Positions 1-5,253 of a stretch of DNA of 13,052 nt are shown in pieces. The notes below the pieces were generated by a model, which saw nothing but the letters and a program-made list of their open reading frames with translations, searched no databases and was not told the DNA's origin. Source of the DNA: Chloroflexi bacterium RBG_16_64_32 (GTDB taxonomy: Bacteria; Chloroflexota; Dehalococcoidia; SM23-28-2; RBG-16-64-32); contig MGNZ01000072.1 of NCBI GenBank assembly GCA_001795235.1, forward strand, positions 827 through 13,878, written 5' to 3'. A program made the position numbers and the translations under genes. Positions within the stretch are counted from its first letter, which is position 1. Each line of letters starts with the position of its first letter.

Positions 1-71
1 TCCTCCGCGCGGTAGCGTTCGTCCCAGAAGCGCTCGCTGTCTTCAGCCACCCCTTCAGTATCCCCGCTCAT
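1..71 (-). CDS. N-terminal fragment of a probable SAM-dependent methyltransferase
   Basis: An open minus-strand frame runs from an ATG at 71 off the window edge (23 codons plus 2 bases). The visible peptide contains FWDERYRAE; a Trp-Asp-Glu-Arg-Tyr string near the N-terminus is typical of class I SAM-dependent methyltransferases of the thiopurine/tellurite-resistance type. The SAM-binding motif itself lies outside the window, so the call rests on this short string. The first codons (ATG AGC GG) coincide with the end of a palindromic repeat at 64-96, so the true start could instead be the GTG at codon 8 (bases 50-48). It is transcribed divergently from the CPBP gene. Confidence 0.45.
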   Translation of the reverse strand, partial: MSGDTEGVAEDSERFWDERYRAE

Positions 72-96
72 GGTGAGCCTGTCGAACCATGAGCGG
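64..96. repeat. Palindromic intergenic repeat, GAGCCYGTCGA-spacer family, copy A
   Basis: Perfect 11-bp inverted repeat, CCGCTCATGGT (64-74) and ACCATGAGCGG (86-96), around the 11-base spacer GAGCCTGTCGA. The same design with different but still complementary arms recurs at 10044-10076, and interrupted copies lie at 107-166 and 5169-5287. It overlaps the start of the minus-strand methyltransferase frame. Confidence 0.85.
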
Positions 97-106
97 CAGC
101 GTGCCG

Positions 107-166
107 CCGCGCCCCCTTCGACGGGCTCTCGCCCAGGCGAGTCGCCTTTGGCGACAGGGTGAGCGG
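107..166. repeat. Palindromic repeat copy B, split by a 27-bp double hairpin
   Basis: Arms CCGCGCCCCCT (107-117) and AGGGTGAGCGG (156-166) pair with two mismatches; the spacer TCGACGGGCTC (118-128) is the family spacer in reverse. Between spacer and right arm lie 27 extra bases (129-155). With the flanking base they make two tight hairpins, CTCGCC-CA-GGCGAG (128-141) and GTCGCC-TTT-GGCGAC (141-155). It fills the space between the methyltransferase and CPBP genes. Confidence 0.75.
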
Positions 167-182
167 AATCAGGCCTGGTTCC

Positions 183-210
183 TTGTTCCCCCATCCGCCT
201 TCGCTATAGA
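183..210 (+). promoter_or_regulatory. Possible promoter of the CPBP-trpA-aroH-aroF unit
   Basis: TTGTTC (183-188), 16 bases, then TATAGA (205-210), eight bases ahead of the ATG at 219. This is a weak sigma-70-like match. If real, the transcript would start at or very near the ATG, so the first gene would be nearly leaderless, which fits the lack of a well-spaced Shine-Dalgarno. Confidence 0.3.
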
Positions 211-218
211 CTGAGGGC

Positions 219-977
219 ATGGCGTTCGAGCAAGCGTTGCCCCCGGCGGAACCGGTAGCAGAGCCAGCGCCGCCAAGGGAGCGCACTCCGTGGGGCTACG
301 CGGACATGGCGATGGCGATCGGTATCGTCATCGGGGTCACGATCCTCATCGTGGCCCCGGCCGCGGTGATCGCGTCCATTATCAGCGGCGACGCCGACCT
401 TGGCGGCGACGATACGGCGATGGCGGTCCTCCTGGGCGCCAACCTGCTGTTGGAGGCGTTCCTGCTGCTGGCGGTGGCGTTGTTCACCGTGGGCAAGTAC
501 AAGGTCTCCTGGTCCGCCGTGGGCTTTCGAATGCCCCAGAGAGGAGGCTGGTGGCTACCGCTGGCGCTCCTGGGCGGTGCGTTGGTGGTGATCTGGACCT
601 ACTTCGGCATCCTCGCGGCCTTTGGGGTGGAGCCCGAGGGCAACATCCCCGACGAGGCGTTCGATAGCGTGCCGCTGGTGGTGCTCGTAGGCGTGCTCTC
701 ATTGGGGCTGGCCCCGATCATGGAGGAGACGTTCTTCCGCGGCTTCCTGTTCGGCGGTCTGCGCGGCCGCTGGGGGGTCTTCCTGGCGGCCCTGGCCACT
801 GGCTTCCTGTTTGCCCTGGCCCACATAGACCCGCTGGTATACATGCCCTTCACCGTAGTGGGAATGCTGTTCGCCTGGGGCTACGTCTATTCCGGCTCCC
901 TCTTGGCCAGCGTGATCGCTCACCTATTGTTCAACGGCATCAGCTTCGGCCTGGCCGTTTCGGGAGTGGGCACCTGA
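219..977 (+). CDS. CPBP family intramembrane glutamic endopeptidase (Abi/CAAX protease-like)
   Basis: A 252-residue multi-pass membrane protein with the three signature motifs of the CPBP (Rce1-like) family: EETFFR at residues 169-174 (EExxxR), FALAH at 198-202 (FxxxH) and HLLFN at 235-239 (HxxxN). These form the catalytic Glu/Arg/His/Asn cluster inside the membrane. A proline- and glutamate-rich cytosolic N-tail of about 25 residues precedes several hydrophobic helices. Known members process CAAX proteins, confer bacteriocin self-immunity or cleave anti-sigma factors; no substrate can be told from this sequence. Its stop codon overlaps the proposed start of trpA (CTGA), so the two are probably translationally coupled, although no functional link to tryptophan synthesis is evident. 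GAGGG sits almost against the ATG, too close to be a good ribosome site. The next in-frame ATG, at residue 30, would remove only the tail. Confidence 0.9.
   Translation: MAFEQALPPAEPVAEPAPPRERTPWGYADMAMAIGIVIGVTILIVAPAAVIASIISGDADLGGDDTAMAVLLGANLLLEAFLLLAVALFTVGKYKVSWSAVGFRMPQRGGWWLPLALLGGALVVIWTYFGILAAFGVEPEGNIPDEAFDSVPLVVLVGVLSLGLAPIMEETFFRGFLFGGLRGRWGVFLAALATGFLFALAHIDPLVYMPFTVVGMLFAWGYVYSGSLLASVIAHLLFNGISFGLAVSGVGT
962..966 (+). promoter_or_regulatory. Shine-Dalgarno that decides the CTG start of trpA
   Basis: GGGAG lies seven bases before CTG at 974. It is well placed for that codon and far too distant for the first canonical start, GTG at 1061. Confidence 0.6.
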
Positions 978-1777
978 GCCGGATAGCAGATACGTTCGCG
1001 CGACTGCGGGCGGAGCGCCGCACCGGGCTCATCGCCTTTCTCACCGTCGGATACCCGAGCGTGAAGGACACGCTGCGCCTCGTGCCCGCCCTCATCGACG
1101 GAGGGGCCGACATCGTGGAGTTGGGCGTGCCCTTCTCCGACCCCCTGGCGGAGGGCCCCACCATCCAGCGCTCGTCACACCACGCGCTGATGCAGGGGGT
1201 CACGCCTCGCATCTGCCTGGAGGTGTTGGCGGAGTTGCGCGGGCAAGGGGTTGAGTCACCGCTCATCGTTATGGGCTACTTTAACCCGCTCCTGGCCTAC
1301 GGCCTCGAGGAGTTCTGCCGAGACGCCGCCAGCGCCGGCGCCGATGGGATCATCGTTGTTGACCTGCCGCCGGAGGAGTCGCACCCGCTGAGAGACGGCT
1401 GCCGCGCCCACGGCCTGGACCTGATATACCTGTTGGCGCCTACGAGCACGGACGAGCGGATTGGGCTGGCGGTCGGGCTCGCCTCCGGGTTCGTGTACTG
1501 TGTGAGCGTGACGGGCGTTACGGGCGCCCGCGATGAGCTACCGCCGGGCCTTTCCTCGTTCGTTGACCGGGTGCGCGCACGTACCCGCTTGCCAGTAGCG
1601 GTGGGATTTGGTATATCTAAGCGAAAGCACTTCCGAGCGGTGGGCCGCATGGCGGACGCCGCCGTCATCGGCAGTGCTATCATTGACGAGATCGACAGGT
1701 GCGATCCGTCTGAGAGAGCAAGTAATGTTAAGCGATTTGCGGAGGTGGTTACCGGCCGGCGGAGAGCTGCCGATTAG
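974..1777 (+). CDS. trpA: Tryptophan synthase alpha subunit, probable CTG start
   Basis: TrpA cleaves indole-3-glycerol phosphate and passes indole to TrpB. Read from CTG at 974 it has 267 residues, the usual length, and opens SRIADTFARL like typical TrpA. Catalytic Glu is then exactly E49 and the FSDPLAEG loop falls at 54-61, matching Salmonella numbering. The family motifs VVDLPPEES, YLLAPTS, SVTGVTGARD and VGFGIS are all present. The only ATG/GTG/TTG available, GTG at 1061, would delete the first TIM-barrel strand (IAFLTVGYP), so it cannot be the real start. CTG at 974 has GGGAG seven bases upstream and overlaps the CPBP stop as CTGA. Position 60, Asp in Salmonella TrpA, is Glu here. No trpB lies beside it; the gene is followed 133 bases later by aroH. 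Function is very likely; the start codon is inferred. Confidence 0.92.
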   Translation: MSRIADTFARLRAERRTGLIAFLTVGYPSVKDTLRLVPALIDGGADIVELGVPFSDPLAEGPTIQRSSHHALMQGVTPRICLEVLAELRGQGVESPLIVMGYFNPLLAYGLEEFCRDAASAGADGIIVVDLPPEESHPLRDGCRAHGLDLIYLLAPTSTDERIGLAVGLASGFVYCVSVTGVTGARDELPPGLSSFVDRVRARTRLPVAVGFGISKRKHFRAVGRMADAAVIGSAIIDEIDRCDPSERASNVKRFAEVVTGRRRAAD

Positions 1778-1790
1778 GGCCGCTCGGCCT

Positions 1791-1889
1791 CCCGCCATAG
1801 GCGGGTGGCTGTCCGGCCGCGTCTATGGTGGCGGCTCTCGGGCCGGAGTGTTTGGGCCGGGCTAGCAGGCCGGCCCGTCCGTCACGGGC
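1791..1889 (+). other. Intergenic hairpins upstream of aroH, possible leader
   Basis: The 133-base gap between trpA and aroH holds CCCGCC-ATA-GGCGGG (1791-1805), GGGCCGG...CCGGCCC (1854-1876) and GCCCGT-CCGTC-ACGGGC (1873-1889). The last two share bases 1873-1876 and cannot form together, as in attenuators. No U-run follows them, so a classic intrinsic terminator is absent. Confidence 0.35.
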
Positions 1890-1910
1890 GGGAGCTTCGG
1901 CGATGTCGGC

Positions 1911-2282
1911 ATGCTGACTCGAGGCATCCGGGGGGCCACTGCCGTAGGTGCCAACACCCGTGAGGCTATCCTGGAGGCCACCAGGGAGCTCCTCGCAGCC
2001 ATGGTGGAGGCCAACGGGGTCAAGGTGGAGGACATAGCCTCCGCATTCTTCACCAGCAGCCGCGACCTGAATGCCGAATTCCCCGCTCTGGCCGCCCGGC
2101 AGATGGGTTGGACCGATGTGGCCCTTCTCTGCGGACACGAGATGGACGTTCCAGGGGCCCTCCGCATGTGTCTGCGCATCCTCATCCACGTCAACACCGA
2201 GAAGAAGGCCAGCGAAATGGTCCACGTCTATCTCCACAGCGCCAAGGTCCTGCGGCCCGACTTCGAGGGCGGGGCCGGCTAG
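1911..2282 (+). CDS. aroH: Chorismate mutase, AroH class
   Basis: Converts chorismate to prephenate, the first step towards Phe and Tyr. At 123 residues it has AroH size and aligns by eye along its length with Bacillus subtilis AroH: RGIRGAT (4-10), FPALAARQMGW (57-67), CGHEMDVPGALRMCLRI (74-90), and HVYLHSAKVLRPD near the end. The active-site residues can be matched: R7, R63, C74, E77, R89 and Y107. The enzyme is a trimer with sites between subunits. The ATG at 1911 is the natural family start, although the nearest purine-rich site, GGGAG at 1890-1894, is 16 bases away. It lies between trpA and aroF, 48 bases before aroF, consistent with an aromatic amino acid operon in which the mutase is a separate polypeptide and not fused to DAHP synthase. 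Confidence 0.95.
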   Translation: MLTRGIRGATAVGANTREAILEATRELLAAMVEANGVKVEDIASAFFTSSRDLNAEFPALAARQMGWTDVALLCGHEMDVPGALRMCLRILIHVNTEKKASEMVHVYLHSAKVLRPDFEGGAG

Positions 2283-2330
2283 CCGATAAGACCCGAACGA
2301 CACCATTCTCCCCGGAAGGAGACCATCAAC

Positions 2331-3389
2331 ATGATTATCGTGATGAAAACGGAGGCCACGGAGGCCCAGGTAATGGCAGTACAAAAACACATACGAGAAC
2401 TAGGCTTCAAGGACCACATGATCCGGGGCGTGGAGCGCAGCGTTGTCGCCGTGCTGGGCGCCGTCTACCCGGAGTTGCTCGACGAGTTTGGCGTCTTGGA
2501 CGGGGTCGACACCGTCGTCCGCATTAGCAAGCCGTTCAAGCTGGCCAGCCGCGAGGTCAAGGAGGAGGACACCGTCGTCAAGGTGGGGCCGCTGGAGATC
2601 GGCAACGGCCGCCTGGTAACTATAGCCGGGCCCTGCTCCGTGGACACGGAAGAGATCGTGATGGAGACAGCGCGGGCGGTCAAGGCCGCGGGCGCTCACA
2701 TGCTGCGAGGCGGCGCCTTCAAGCCGCGCACCAGCCCCTACGCATTCCGCGGCCACGGCGAAAAGGGGCTGAAGATCCTGGCGGCGGCTCGCGCCGAGAG
2801 CGGCCTTCCCATAGTCACCGAGGTGATGGACGCCCGCGACGTGGAGCTAGTCGCCCAATTCGCTGACGTCCTTCAGATCGGCAGCCGCAACATGCAAAAC
2901 TTCGCCCTCCTGGACGAGGTGGGCAAGGCGCAGAAGCCGGTGCTCCTGAAGCGCGGCATGTGGGCGACCATCGAGGAGTGGCTGCTGGCCGCCGAGTACA
3001 TCCTCTCCCATGGCAACCGCGACGTCATCCTGTGCGAGCGCGGCATCCGCTCCTACGAGACGGCGACCCGCTTCACCTTCGACGTTAACGCCATCCCGGT
3101 GATCAAGCGGTTGAGCCATCTCCCCATCATGGGCGACCCCAGCCACGCCACAGGCAAGTGGTACCTGGTACCGCCTATCGCCCTGGCGGCTGTGGCGGCC
3201 GGGGTGGACGGCCTCATGATCGAGGTGCACCCGAACCCAGACCAGGCGCTGTCGGACGGCGCACAGTCCCTAACGCCGGCCAACTTCGAGAAGCTGATGG
3301 GTCAGGTGCGTACGCTGGCGGAGGCGATGGGCCGGCCGGTGGCGCCGCCGATCGATGAGCTGAGGGAGGCGGTCAAGAAGGCCAGCTAG
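2331..3389 (+). CDS. aroF: 3-deoxy-7-phosphoheptulonate (DAHP) synthase, type I-beta with N-terminal FL domain
   Basis: Condenses phosphoenolpyruvate and erythrose 4-phosphate, the entry step of the shikimate pathway. The protein has 352 residues. Residues 1-70 form the ferredoxin-like (FL) domain that carries feedback inhibition in Thermotoga-type enzymes; the rest is the TIM barrel. Visible active-site elements are GPCSV (100-104, metal ligand C102), MLRGGAFKPRTSPY (124-137, PEP binding), KRGM (207-210), GDPSHATG (268-275, ligand H272), IEVHPNP (297-303, ligand E298) and D309. A strong Shine-Dalgarno, GGAAGGAG (2314-2321), stands nine bases before the ATG. It is the last gene of the unit that starts with the CPBP protease and is convergent with the DUF411-type gene. 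The presence of the FL domain suggests allosteric control by Tyr or Phe; this is inferred from the family. Confidence 0.97.
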   Translation: MIIVMKTEATEAQVMAVQKHIRELGFKDHMIRGVERSVVAVLGAVYPELLDEFGVLDGVDTVVRISKPFKLASREVKEEDTVVKVGPLEIGNGRLVTIAGPCSVDTEEIVMETARAVKAAGAHMLRGGAFKPRTSPYAFRGHGEKGLKILAAARAESGLPIVTEVMDARDVELVAQFADVLQIGSRNMQNFALLDEVGKAQKPVLLKRGMWATIEEWLLAAEYILSHGNRDVILCERGIRSYETATRFTFDVNAIPVIKRLSHLPIMGDPSHATGKWYLVPPIALAAVAAGVDGLMIEVHPNPDQALSDGAQSLTPANFEKLMGQVRTLAEAMGRPVAPPIDELREAVKKAS

Positions 3390-3407
3390 GCCGCTCAACG
3401 GCACACA

Positions 3408-3448
3408 GAACACGCGCTGCGGAACACGGGGCGCGGAACACGACGGGC
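3408..3448. repeat. Three 14-bp tandem units beginning GAACACG
   Basis: GAACACG occurs at 3408, 3422 and 3436, a strict 14-base period. The first two units are GAACACGCGCTGCG and GAACACGGGGCGCG; the third diverges after GAACACG. It lies between the convergent aroF and DUF411-type genes. Confidence 0.6.
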
Positions 3449-3476
3449 AGGTAGCTGCGGGGCTGCAGCCCTGCCC
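3445..3476. repeat. GC-rich inverted repeat in a convergent gap
   Basis: GGGCAGG (3445-3451) pairs with CCTGCCC (3470-3476); the loop contains the palindrome GCTGCAGC. It could end transcription from both sides, since aroF and the DUF411-type gene converge here, but no T-run accompanies it. Similar GGGCAG/CTGCCC arms occur at 7391-7408. Confidence 0.45.
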
Positions 3477-3553
3477 GCCCGGATGCGCGGTATAGATATG
3501 CCCTGCCGGCCTCCGGCGGCTCGCGCCCCTCGTGCCGAACCGAAAGGGCGGCC

Positions 3554-4096
3554 CTATAGCGTCATGAACTCCTCGATGCTGCCCTCTGCAATCGAGTAGA
3601 TCACGAACGGTTCCATTTTATCGCCGCTCATTCCGGGTGATCCTTCGGGCATACCCGGCAGCGCTATGCCGTCGATCGGCGGCCGCTCCTCGAGTAGCTT
3701 CGAGATCGCCTCCACCGGGACGTGCCCTTCGACATAGTACCCGTCGATCTCTAGGGTGTGGCAGCTCTGCATGTCCTGCGGGATGCCCAGGCTGTCCTTG
3801 ATCCCGGTAAAGTCCTCCGTCAGTACCGACTCTACCTCGAACCCGTTCTCTTGCAGGTATGTCACATACCCGAGGCAACATCCTCAGGTTGGGGAGCTAT
3901 ATACGGTGACGAGGGTCGGTGCTAGGGCGCCCTGATCACCTGGAGATGTGTTGGGCGGCGCTGCCGGATCGCTCGCTCCTCCTCCCCCGCAGGCGGCGGC
4001 GAGAACGATAAGGGCGACGGCGAGCAGACCACCGAATAGCAGGGTGAAGCCGAAGCGGCCGCGAAATGACAGAACGGGGCCACAACGGAGCGCCAT
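3554..4096 (-). CDS. Candidate selenoprotein: DUF411-type metal/redox lipoprotein with in-frame TGA (Sec71)
   Basis: From ATG at 4096 one frame encodes 180 residues if the TGA at 3886-3884 is read as selenocysteine. GGAGGT stands six bases upstream of the ATG. Residues 15-35 are hydrophobic and end at a lipobox-like LAAAC (Cys36), so the protein is probably an exported lipoprotein. The DUF411 domain follows: TVYSSPT-U71-GCC, then ENGFEVESV, SCHTLEIDGYYVEGHVP (111-127) and GIALPGMPEGSPGM (143-156), all normal for this family of putative metal-binding thioredoxin-like proteins. Family members have SPTCGCC, so TGA sits exactly on the first Cys. The 109 codons beyond it are intact and conserved, which argues against decay, and a SECIS-like hairpin starts just downstream. 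Ordinary genes here also use TGA as stop, so genome-wide recoding is unlikely. The alternative is a recent nonsense mutation or a base error (TGT/TGC to TGA). No Sec machinery gene lies in the window. Confidence 0.75.
3851..3878 (-). promoter_or_regulatory. Candidate bacterial SECIS hairpin
   Basis: On the minus strand, just after the TGA, the RNA can form UUGC/GCAA (outer stem), an asymmetric internal loop, then GGUAUG/CAUACC closing UGA (or GGUAU/AUACC closing GUGAC). The apical loop begins 18-19 bases after the UGA. This is inside the 16-37 base range known for bacterial SECIS elements and close to E. coli fdhF, and the five-base reading of the loop begins with GU. Geometry is seen; SelB binding is inferred. 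Confidence 0.6.
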
Positions 4097-4102
4097 AACA
4101 GT

Positions 4103-4108
4103 ACCTCC
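4103..4108 (-). promoter_or_regulatory. Shine-Dalgarno of the DUF411-type gene
   Basis: GGAGGT on the minus strand, six bases before ATG 4096. It selects this start over an in-frame ATG at 4135, which has no such site and would leave 13 extra polar residues before the signal peptide. Confidence 0.75.
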
Positions 4109-4139
4109 AGTAAGCAAACGGGCCCGCCCACTCATTCCT

Positions 4140-4169
4140 ATTGTAGCATCCCGGCGGCCGTTGAACGGC
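4140..4169 (-). promoter_or_regulatory. -10 box and palindrome upstream of the DUF411-type gene
   Basis: TACAAT on the minus strand (4145-4140) gives a likely start of transcription near 4133 and a leader of about 37 bases. The expected -35 position falls in GCCGTT-G-AACGGC (4157-4169), a perfect palindrome with one central base and a possible operator. No good -35 hexamer is seen, so activation may be needed. Confidence 0.4.
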
Positions 4170-4234
4170 GCCTCTAGTAGGGTGAATCCTCATGTTCGCG
4201 TCGCTGTCGGGATACTTACGACGTTTCGCCCCGT

Positions 4235-4240
4235 TATAAT
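4235..4240 (+). promoter_or_regulatory. Perfect TATAAT -10 box of scpA, leaderless arrangement
   Basis: TATAAT ends eight bases before the A of the scpA ATG (4248). The usual seven-base distance from -10 to transcription start puts the 5' end on or next to the ATG. No convincing -35 is visible at 16-18 bases and there is no spaced Shine-Dalgarno. Confidence 0.6.
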
Positions 4241-4247
4241 AAGCAGG

Positions 4248-4973
4248 ATGCTCGAACTGAAGGTCGACGGCTTCTCGGGGCCGCTCGATCTCCTTCTGGA
4301 CCTCATCGAGCGGGAGCAGCTCGACATAACCGCACTCTCGCTGGCTCAGGTCGCCGATCAGTACTGGCAGCACGTGGAGACCCGGGAGGGACTGGAGCCG
4401 GACGCCCTGGCCGACTTCATCCTCATCGGCGCCAAGCTGATGTACATCAAGTCGTGCGCCCTCCTGCCGTCTGCCTCGCCGCCTCTGGAGGAGCGGCCGC
4501 GGGAAGAGGGCGATGCCGCCGATCTGACGCGGATGGTTGAGGAGTACAAACGCTACCGGGACGCGGCCGGGATTCTGAGCGAGCTGGAGGAGAAGGGGCA
4601 GCGCACCTATACGCGCCTGGCCCCCGGCAAAGACATCTCGCTACCGCCCGGCCTGCAGGGGGTGACGGTGGACACCCTCATGGAGGCGGTCCGCGAGGCG
4701 CTGGCCCGAAAACCGCCCGAGCCCGAGGAGGCGGTCCTCGAGATTGAGTCGGTCACGGTCGACCGGAAGATGGGAGAGCTGTCCCTGGCCCTGGAGCGGT
4801 CGCGCGGCCGGGTGTCGTTCCGGCCCATGCTCGCCGCCTGCGACACGCGCACGGAGATCGTGGTGCTGTTTCTGGCCGTGCTGGAGATGATCAAGGCCGG
4901 CCGCCTGTGGGCGGAGCAGGAAAGCCCGTTCGGCGAAATCACGCTGGTGGAGGCGGCTGCGGAGCCCGCCTAG
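4248..4973 (+). CDS. scpA: Segregation and condensation protein A (ScpA kleisin)
   Basis: ScpA is the kleisin that bridges the SMC heads and binds ScpB in the bacterial condensin. The 241 residues match the family: LKVDGFSGPLDLLLDLIEREQLDI at the N-terminus (the first helices contact the SMC neck), then DFILIGAKLMYIKSCALLP near residues 56-75, an acidic variable linker, and a C-terminal winged helix containing TEIVVLFLAVLEMIKAGRLWAEQESPFGEI. The frame is open further upstream (to 3948), but homology to ScpA starts at MLELKVDGFSGP and a TATAAT box lies just before it, so 4248 is the start. The usual partner gene scpB does not follow; instead there are 449 bases of non-coding repeats, so the scpAB pair has been separated. 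It is divergent from the DUF411-type gene. Confidence 0.95.
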   Translation: MLELKVDGFSGPLDLLLDLIEREQLDITALSLAQVADQYWQHVETREGLEPDALADFILIGAKLMYIKSCALLPSASPPLEERPREEGDAADLTRMVEEYKRYRDAAGILSELEEKGQRTYTRLAPGKDISLPPGLQGVTVDTLMEAVREALARKPPEPEEAVLEIESVTVDRKMGELSLALERSRGRVSFRPMLAACDTRTEIVVLFLAVLEMIKAGRLWAEQESPFGEITLVEAAAEPA

Positions 4974-4976
4974 GCA

Positions 4977-5011
4977 AGAGAACTGCGGGTGGAACCGCGA
5001 AGCTCGTCTCT
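4977..5011 (+). promoter_or_regulatory. T-box-like antiterminator motif
   Basis: CGGGTGGAACCGCG (4986-4999) differs by one base from the conserved T-box sequence AGGGTGGNACCGCG. It is flanked by AGAGA (4977-4981) and TCTCT (5007-5011), which would close it as antiterminator helix A1 does. However, stem I and a specifier loop are not recognisable: that space is the scpA coding end. The next gene begins 412 bases away, and no terminator with a T-run follows. It may be a relic or a chance match. Confidence 0.35.
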
Positions 5012-5168
5012 GAGTGGGTTCCTGTCATCTAGCGGCGACCCCTCCTGAGGCGGGCAGGCTTCAGGTCGCCGGGCGGGTGGGGCGGATCGTGGGCGACATG
5101 CCCCAGCCCTACCTGCCGGTAGGCTGCGTTTACGCTAGGTTGGTGCGCGCCCAATTCCGGGTACCGGC

Positions 5169-5216
5169 CCGCTCATGGTTCGACAGCCTGCCCGGCCAGG
5201 GGCTCACCACGAGCGG
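5169..5216. repeat. Palindromic repeat copy C with 15-bp insert
   Basis: Arms CCGCTCATGGT (5169-5179) and ACCACGAGCGG (5206-5216) pair with one mismatch. The spacer TCGACAG...GCTC is split by 15 bases (5187-5201) with CCTG/CAGG symmetry. Confidence 0.75.
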
Positions 5217-5253
5217 ATCATAACCGCTCCCCATGAGCGGATCATAACCGCTC
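5211..5253. repeat. Two tandem copies of a 24-bp palindromic unit
   Basis: GAGCGGATCATAACCGCTC occurs at 5211-5229 and 5235-5253. Each copy is itself an inverted repeat, GAGCGG/CCGCTC, around ATCATAA. They join copy C to copy D so that the arms alternate in a chain. Confidence 0.85.

Noticed and set aside
1725..1865. 46-codon frame as a leader peptide for aroH attenuation
   Set aside because: It overlaps the trpA end and has only scattered Trp, Tyr and Phe, with no cluster and no ribosome site.
1749..2390. 213-residue minus-strand frame
   Set aside because: It is antisense to aroH across its whole coding part and shows no recognisable protein features.
3554..3865. Separate 103-residue gene starting at GTG 3865 on the minus strand
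   Set aside because: It would begin in mid-domain, lacking the Cys motif and signal peptide, and has no ribosome site.
3884..4096. TGA at 3884-3886 as evidence of genome-wide TGA recoding
   Set aside because: CPBP, the URO-D-like gene and the sigma factor all end with TGA and Trp is coded by TGG, so TGA is a normal stop here.
3948..4247. Long N-terminal extension of the scpA frame
   Set aside because: It is antisense to the DUF411-type lipoprotein gene and has no ScpA similarity; the frame is open only because of high GC.
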